In this document: in pieces, positions 5,968 to 10,638 of the stretch
Layout of the letters: each line of letters starts with the position of its first letter
Numbering within the stretch: position 1 is the stretch's first letter
Origin: JAUZPB01 sp037140715
Lineage (GTDB): Bacteria > Bacteroidota > Ignavibacteria > Ignavibacteriales > SURF-24
Direction: 5' to 3'
NCBI GenBank assembly: GCA_037140715.1
Contig: JBAXDX010000097.1
Coordinates: forward strand, 1-10,638
DNA length: 10,638 nucleotides
Translations under genes and position numbers: made by a program
The notes under the pieces: generated by a model
Databases searched by the model: none
What the model was told of the DNA's origin: nothing
The model's input: the letters and a program-made list of their open reading frames with translations, nothing else

Positions 5968-8900
5968 TCATTCTATTGTGTACCGGGGATCTTTATCCGC
6001 TGCCGGAATCGTAAAGTAAAAAATGCTTCCCTTTCCCTTCTCGCTTTCCACTCGGATTCTGCCGCCATGCTTTGCTGTAAATTCTTTGCAAAGAAGCAGA
6101 CTTAAGCCAGTGCCTGATTCTCCGTCCGTCCCTTTGCGCCCGACTTTTTCATCTGTCTTGAATAATTTGTCAGAAAAGTCTCCCGACATCCCGATGCCAC
6201 TGTCGCGTACTGATATTTCTGTCATATTATTTTCTGTTACTTTAGAACTTACACTTACTTTCCCTCCCCGCTTAGTAAACTTTACTGCATTTGACAAAAG
6301 ATTACGCAGAATAGTATTAAGCATGATCTCATCTGCGTTAACAGTCTGGTCCTGGTCTATTTCGTGAGTTATCTCAATTTCTTTCTGCTTTCCGTCTTTA
6401 ATTATTAAATCAATATTTTCAGAAACTATATCCGATAAAACTATTTCCGTTGGATTAAACTTTATCATCCCCTGTTGCATACGTGCCCATTCCAGCAAAT
6501 TAGTTAACATCGTATAGATGTTTTTGGAAGTAATGTGCATCTCGCGTCCTATTTCGGATAATTCAGCCTGAGAGAAACTGTCAATATTCTCAGCCATTGA
6601 TTCTGTCAGTCCCATAAAACCCTGAAACGGGCTTTTCAAATTGTTTGCAATGATAGAGAAAAGCTTGTCCTTCTCTGAATTTATCTTTTCAAGCATTTCT
6701 TTAGTGAGCGTAAGTTCTTCCACCAGTACATGTTCCTGAACCAGATTTTCTTCAATATACATTTTCGATATTTGCAAATCTTCATTGAGTTTCAGAAGCG
6801 CAAGTTCAGCGACTTTCCGTTCGGTGATATCAACAGAATATCCTGTTGTGCCAATTACCATCCCCTGATTATCAATAACAGGAGCTTTAAAAGTTTCGCT
6901 CCATCTGACCCTGTCGTTATCTAAAGTATAGTTTTCAGTTACGATTATTGTTTTTGTCTCTGTAACCCTGTTGTCCTCCGCAATATATTTATCTGCCAGT
7001 TCCTGCGGCCATAAGTCGAAATCAGTTTTACCGACAAACGATTCAGGATTATCAACGCCGAGTGAATCTGAGAATTTCCTGTTTACCATAAGAACTTTGC
7101 CGTTCATATCTTTCAGCCAGAACATGCCCTGCTGGTTCTCGATAATAGCTGACAGATAAGACTCGCGCAGACGCAGAGTTTCCTCCGACTGTTTTCGTTC
7201 GGTTATGTCAATGCAATGGCCGATATAGCCGGTAAACTTGCCCAGGCTGTTATATTTTGGGTACCCGTTGTCCTGAAGCCAGCGATATTCGCCGTCATAC
7301 CGTTTAAGGCGGTAATCCATGTTAAACTTTTCCTGCCGGTCAAACGACCCTGTATAAATATCCAGACAGTACTGTAAATCTTCCGGATGCACGCCTTCCG
7401 CCCAGCCGTTGCCCGTTTCCTGTTCAGGTGTCCGTCCTGTAAATTCAAACCAGACGCGATTAAAATAATAACAAAGCTTATCCGTTCCGGAAGCCCAGAC
7501 CAGGGCAGGTCCGGAATCTGCCAGATTTCTGTAGTTTTGTTCGCTCTCGCGCAATGCTTCTTCCGCCTGCTTTCGTTCGGTTATGTCATGATAATTTGCC
7601 AAAATGCCATTAATTACCGGGTCATTCATAAGGTTGACAGCTGTAAGATGTATCGGTTTATAACTTCCGTCTTTACATTTTAACCTGAACTCCATAGTTT
7701 TTACCGAATTATCCTTTTCAAGAAGAGAAAAGAATTTTTTTTGAGTGCGCTCCAGATCGTCCGGATGAACCATTAACCAGCCGTCTGTGCCTGTAAGGTC
7801 CTGCGGCTGCCATCCTCCGAACCATTTCTCAATATTGGGGCTGATATATTTTAATACGCCATTTTCACCAATTATGCAGATTACATCTGAAATATTGAAA
7901 ATCATTGAACTATATTTAGTTTCGCTTTCGCTTAGGCCCCTGGTTAATTTCTCAGCCAGTTCATAAGCGCGGATATTCGTATTAATGAGCAGAAGATAAA
8001 CGACAAATAATAAAATACTAATGCCTGTTCCGCCTGTTGCGGCGTACCATACTTTACTGTAATCTAAACCGGCCCCGGCAGGAGCATATTGTGTAAACCG
8101 CGAATACCACAGAGTGTTGCCAAAGCTGACAGAATATTTAAGAGAGAATAAAGGGTAGGAGATTACTTTTTTATCAATAGTCTGCCGGTTGTCATAAAGA
8201 AGGACGTTTTGGTTAAATGAAAAATCATCAAATATTTCCAGGCGGATATTTCTTTTAATCAGGCTTTGCCATTCTTCAATAATTCCGATACTCAAAACAC
8301 CATTTCGTTTATAATCTTCAAATATCCCGGTTATCAGATTATCCATTTTATATGTAATGAAAACCCATCCCTGTATAGCGTTCCGGCGTTCTTTTATATT
8401 TTCCTTCGGCATTCCTGTCTTATAAACAGGTGCAAACATAAGAGCATCCGCCTGAATATTTCCATTTGTTCCCTGTACGGGCGTGATTTTATGGGTAAGA
8501 CATTCAGTATTAAGGTCCCTGGCGACTTCCATTGCTTTCCGGCAGACTGGATTGGAGAAGATATCATAACCAAAAAGTCGTAAGTTCTCGTCTGAGAATG
8601 GTTCTATGTATGTAACCGGTGTGTATATTTCTCTTTTGCCTGCCGGTATGACAGAGTATTGTGGAAACCCTTCGTGTTGAATTTCTTTTTCATGCATTAT
8701 GAACTGATTCGTCCGGATTATAGATACATATCCGATTCCCCTGATTCCTTTTGAATTTTTCTCAACTCTCTGACTCGCGGAAAAGTTTTTCCATTTGTTG
8801 CGATTTACTGTTTCAGAATTCTCAAAGAAAGCGACTCCGCTTCGGACTAACTGTGCGTGTGTATATAGCCTTGCCGATATTCTGTTATTAAGGTCAGTGC

Positions 8901-9114
8901 ACGTTAAATCAAATTCATTTTCTGCTTTTGTCTCGACATCGGCTTTTAATAAGAGACAGATTGTAAGCGTCAGCAACAGTCCGCCTGTCAGTAAGGCTAA
9001 CGCAAGCCATACTCGTTTTCTGTCCAGATACCAGATAGTTCTATAGTTAAGAAATGTCTTTATTAAATTAACGATAGTATTTGATTTCGGATTATTAGAA
9101 TTATTAATTGACAT
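5968..9114 (-). CDS. CHASE domain PAS sensor, degenerate histidine kinase
   Basis: A 1048-residue paralog of the kinase at 338-3424. Order: N-terminus about 20 residues longer than in that paralog; helix 1 about 35-57; CHASE domain about 60-355 (GIRGIGY 123-129; FGYDIFSNPVCRKAME 181-196) with an insertion near 269-290; helix 2 about 358-379; three PAS modules about 395-515, 518-640 and 646-765; coiled linker about 766-815; HisKA; ATPase domain. The H-box reads SIIANNLKSPF (821-831): the phospho-acceptor histidine is N824 and the next acidic residue is N825. The N-box NLLSNAVKFT (938-947) and G1 DSGIGM (971-976) are kept, but G2 reads GLSL (1003-1006) instead of GLGL. By family knowledge it cannot autophosphorylate on the usual residue, so I infer a pseudokinase that may bind ATP and act through heterodimers or conformational signalling. 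The frame is open throughout. The start is preceded by a weak AAAGAG 6 nt upstream. Confidence 0.95.
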   Translation of the reverse strand: MSINNSNNPKSNTIVNLIKTFLNYRTIWYLDRKRVWLALALLTGGLLLTLTICLLLKADVETKAENEFDLTCTDLNNRISARLYTHAQLVRSGVAFFENSETVNRNKWKNFSASQRVEKNSKGIRGIGYVSIIRTNQFIMHEKEIQHEGFPQYSVIPAGKREIYTPVTYIEPFSDENLRLFGYDIFSNPVCRKAMEVARDLNTECLTHKITPVQGTNGNIQADALMFAPVYKTGMPKENIKERRNAIQGWVFITYKMDNLITGIFEDYKRNGVLSIGIIEEWQSLIKRNIRLEIFDDFSFNQNVLLYDNRQTIDKKVISYPLFSLKYSVSFGNTLWYSRFTQYAPAGAGLDYSKVWYAATGGTGISILLFVVYLLLINTNIRAYELAEKLTRGLSESETKYSSMIFNISDVICIIGENGVLKYISPNIEKWFGGWQPQDLTGTDGWLMVHPDDLERTQKKFFSLLEKDNSVKTMEFRLKCKDGSYKPIHLTAVNLMNDPVINGILANYHDITERKQAEEALRESEQNYRNLADSGPALVWASGTDKLCYYFNRVWFEFTGRTPEQETGNGWAEGVHPEDLQYCLDIYTGSFDRQEKFNMDYRLKRYDGEYRWLQDNGYPKYNSLGKFTGYIGHCIDITERKQSEETLRLRESYLSAIIENQQGMFWLKDMNGKVLMVNRKFSDSLGVDNPESFVGKTDFDLWPQELADKYIAEDNRVTETKTIIVTENYTLDNDRVRWSETFKAPVIDNQGMVIGTTGYSVDITERKVAELALLKLNEDLQISKMYIEENLVQEHVLVEELTLTKEMLEKINSEKDKLFSIIANNLKSPFQGFMGLTESMAENIDSFSQAELSEIGREMHITSKNIYTMLTNLLEWARMQQGMIKFNPTEIVLSDIVSENIDLIIKDGKQKEIEITHEIDQDQTVNADEIMLNTILRNLLSNAVKFTKRGGKVSVSSKVTENNMTEISVRDSGIGMSGDFSDKLFKTDEKVGRKGTDGESGTGLSLLLCKEFTAKHGGRIRVESEKGKGSIFYFTIPAADKDPRYTIE

Positions 9115-9376
9115 ACAAGTCTCTTTGTTTGAAAATTATAATATAACCTTAACATACTCAGGCTGGTTGTAAGTTTTCCGGGTAGTCATTTTTTCTAAAC
9201 TAAACTAATGAAAAATAATAATATTTATAATAAATTCCACATAAAAAATGATTATGATTAAGAGAATAATTTGTCATACACCCGCATAAACTGACCGGCG
9301 GGTCTGGCAGTCCCTTGTTTATGTCTGCTTCTTTTCTTAAATTTGAACCCATCAGTCATTTAATGAAGAGAATAAT
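9115..9376. other. Divergent promoter region
   Basis: 262 bp separate the starts of the second CHASE gene (minus) and the CcsA-like gene (plus). It is very AT-rich on the kinase side. A 6-bp hairpin, ACCCGC (9280-9285) with GCGGGT (9298-9303) around a 12-nt loop, lies in the middle and could be an operator or a leader stem. The only promoter I can suggest is on the plus strand at 9315-9345. For the kinase, GAAAATTA at 9131-9138 (TAATTTTC on the minus strand) is one mismatch from TAnnTTTG but has no convincing upstream partner. Confidence 0.55.
9315..9345 (+). promoter_or_regulatory. Candidate Bacteroidetes-type promoter for the CcsA-like gene
   Basis: TAAATTTG at 9338-9345 matches the TAnnTTTG -7 element used by the primary sigma factor in Bacteroidetes. 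TTG at 9315-9317 lies 20 nt upstream, within the spacing known for the -33 element. Transcription would begin around 9350, leaving a short leader before the ATG at 9377. The match rests on motif and position alone. Confidence 0.4.
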
Positions 9377-10201
9377 ATGTATCCCGCGGTAAAGACCCTT
9401 AATATTCTTTTGCCTGTTTTCTATTGCCTGACGTTTCTCGTCTATCTTTATGATTTTGTTAAGGAAAAGAATAAATTTGCCAACTCAAAAAGGATTTTCC
9501 TTTTCGTTACCCTGCTTGCGCACGCGGTTTATCTGCTTATCAGAACCATAGAGTTCAACCATCCGCCTATTACTAACGTATTTGAGATATTTACCGTTCT
9601 GGCTTTTTCCGTCAGCTGCTCTTATTTTATTCTTGAACTGCTGACCGATATACGCGGCACTGGCATGTTTATCATAATCTTCTCGATACTCTTCCAACTG
9701 GTTTCCTCAATTTTTGTTCAGGACTTTCTGGCAGTTAAGGAACTACTGCGCAGCCGTATGCTTGGTCTGCACGTAATCAGCGCACTACTGGGCTATTCCG
9801 GCATCACGATTTCAGCCGTTTATGGCATTTTATTCTGGATACTTCATAAAGAGATTAAACTTAATCACTTCGGACTGGTATTCGACCGCCTGCCGAGCCT
9901 TGAGATTTTAGAACAGCTCAGCTATTATTCATTAGTAATCGGGTTCGCGCTTCTCTCGGTTGCTATTACAATCGGCATTATCTGGCTTCCGCTGGCATTC
10001 CCGAATTTTAATTACTTCGACCCTAAACTTGTGGCAACGGCGGCAATCTGGCTTTTATACGGAGTTGGTATTTTTAGTAAAATAGTGGGCGGGTGGCAGG
10101 GTAAAAAGGTAATAATATTTTCAATAGCGGGCTTTTGTCTTGCGATTTTATCTTTACTTATTACAAATTTTCTGGCAAAAAGCTTTCATTCGTTTTATTA
10201 A
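9377..10201 (+). CDS. ccsA: CcsA/HemX-like cytochrome c assembly membrane protein
   Basis: A 274-residue integral membrane protein with about eight hydrophobic helices (roughly 7-24, 38-56, 66-89, 96-114, 130-155, 184-206, 219-236, 245-266). The pattern fits the cytochrome c assembly/CcsA-HemX family: the loop HPPITNVFE (62-70) sits where CcsA proteins have a conserved N-x-x-E segment, LGLHVISALLGYSG (129-142) carries a conserved helix histidine (H132), and NYFDPKL (212-218) stands where the tryptophan-rich WDPK motif lies. The usual tryptophans are mostly absent, so heme handling like System II CcsA is uncertain and a HemX-type role near heme synthesis is an alternative. H49 and the near-terminal H271 may be the other family histidines. 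GAAGAG (9365-9370) lies 6 nt before the ATG. It is transcribed away from the sensor genes and nothing follows it for over 430 bp; in relatives I would expect hemA next, and it is missing here. Confidence 0.75.
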   Translation: MYPAVKTLNILLPVFYCLTFLVYLYDFVKEKNKFANSKRIFLFVTLLAHAVYLLIRTIEFNHPPITNVFEIFTVLAFSVSCSYFILELLTDIRGTGMFIIIFSILFQLVSSIFVQDFLAVKELLRSRMLGLHVISALLGYSGITISAVYGILFWILHKEIKLNHFGLVFDRLPSLEILEQLSYYSLVIGFALLSVAITIGIIWLPLAFPNFNYFDPKLVATAAIWLLYGVGIFSKIVGGWQGKKVIIFSIAGFCLAILSLLITNFLAKSFHSFY

Positions 10202-10581
10202 AGGGCATACAACGGATTTCTATATTTTTATTCTTACTCAATCATACTACACAAAATTTATCCGGAACTATGATTCTTATGTTTTTTATGATTTTTATGG
10301 ATTACCAGATATTAATTTGTCAAAGATTCTGATTATGAACAGTAGAAATGCAAGTCCATGCAATGCTGTCATGTTAATGCAGGGCAAATACAAATATGCG
10401 ATTTGATCAATTCAGGGTACATCGTATCCCTGTATGACTTTAATTTGAGGAAAAACATCATTGCTTTTATTAAAATACCCGGCTTTTTATACAATGCTCT
10501 CCGCTCCGGCTAAAATATTTACGGATTTGACATAATTAATTTTCATGAAGAAAAAATAAGCATCTGCTTATAGTCAAATAG
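10202..10581. other. Intergenic, no gene recognised
   Basis: About 380 bp of AT-rich DNA without a credible gene. Two overlapping plus-strand frames start inside the CcsA-like gene and run to 10332 and 10406, but their composition is that of AT-rich chance ORFs. A small imperfect hairpin lies at 10413-10432 (CAGGGTAC, loop ATC, GTA, bulged T, CCCTG) with no T tract after it. A 16-bp dyad, ATAAGCA-TC-TGCTTAT, is at 10556-10571 and could be an operator-like site for something to the right. Confidence 0.5.
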
Positions 10582-10638
10582 AGTGCCAGGACAGTCTAAA
10601 AGTATCGACAACCACACTAAAAAGTCGGTTTTGACACT
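10582..10638. mobile_element. Possible insertion-sequence end at the right edge
   Basis: Several related short repeats are packed in the last 57 bp. AGTGCCAGGACAGTC (10582-10596) and the reverse complement of the last 15 bp (AGTGTCAAAACCGAC) agree at 10 of 15 positions by my count. CTAAAAGTATCGACA (10596-10610) recurs in diverged form from 10617, about 21 bp on. Multiple ~20-bp repeats inside an end are typical of IS21-family elements, and the CTTTTAGACTGTCC wording on the minus strand feels similar. No transposase is visible inside the window, so this is only a suggestion. Confidence 0.25.

Noticed and set aside
480..9046. Many 60-146-codon open frames antisense or out of frame to the three sensor genes
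   Set aside because: Each lies wholly inside a well-supported kinase gene with recognisable domains; they are shadows of its codon pattern.
10140..10406. Plus-strand frames overlapping the 3' end of the ccsA-like gene
   Set aside because: They start within the ccsA-like gene in other frames, are rich in Phe, Ile and Tyr as expected of AT-rich chance ORFs, and show no domain or ribosome binding site.
10413..10432. Hairpin downstream of the ccsA-like gene, considered as its terminator
   Set aside because: It is short and imperfect, about 210 bp beyond the stop codon, and followed by TATGACTTTAATTTG rather than a T tract.
10527..10555. TTGACA at 10527-10532 as a -35 box
   Set aside because: No acceptable -10 hexamer lies at 16-18 bp, no gene follows inside the window, and the other promoter evidence here favours a different sigma-factor consensus.

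Overview
The window is AT-rich bacterial DNA. It is dominated by three large two-component sensor genes on the minus strand, with one divergent membrane-protein gene on the plus strand. Several clues point to the Bacteroidetes/Chlorobi/Ignavibacteria group. The CcsA/HemX-like protein at the right resembles members of that group (recalled, not searched). A TAAATTTG element upstream of it fits the TAnnTTTG -7 promoter class. The kinase core also carries motifs common there (SIIxHDLKxPF, NLLEWARMQ). This placement is inference; no rRNA or marker gene is present.

Layout, left to right. 1-110: an array of 42-bp tandem repeats cut by the window edge. 111-337: non-coding DNA ending in an AT-rich inverted repeat just past the stop of the first kinase gene. 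338-3424 (minus): a CHASE/PAS histidine kinase of 1028 residues with a canonical phospho-acceptor histidine. 3442-5361 (minus): a REC-PAS-PAS-histidine kinase of 639 residues, 17 bp upstream of the first gene and probably co-transcribed with it. 5362-5967: a 606-bp intergenic stretch with a long imperfect palindrome, a GC-rich two-tier hairpin overlapping a 30-codon ORF, and a copy of the 3' flank found after the first gene. 5968-9114 (minus): a second CHASE/PAS kinase of 1048 residues, paralogous to the first. 9115-9376: a divergent promoter region. 9377-10201 (plus): a CcsA/HemX-like eight-helix membrane protein. 10202-10638: no gene, ending at the right edge in related ~21-bp repeats that may be the start of an insertion sequence.

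How the genes may work together. The two CHASE proteins are predicted to sense extracytoplasmic ligands through about 280 residues held between two membrane helices. The middle protein is soluble, with an N-terminal receiver that could take phosphate from a CHASE kinase and control its own kinase core. No DNA-binding response regulator or HPt protein is present, so the output lies elsewhere.

The most notable observation is that the second CHASE protein has lost its phospho-acceptor histidine. The H-box reads ANNLK where its paralog reads SHDLK, and the G2 box is also altered, yet the 1048-codon frame is intact. It looks like a retained pseudokinase sensor beside its active paralog. The two paralogs also differ by exchange of whole PAS modules, share one PAS segment that is unusually similar at the DNA level, and share about 100 bp of 3' non-coding flank. 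Together these indicate duplication followed by modular divergence and probably local gene conversion.
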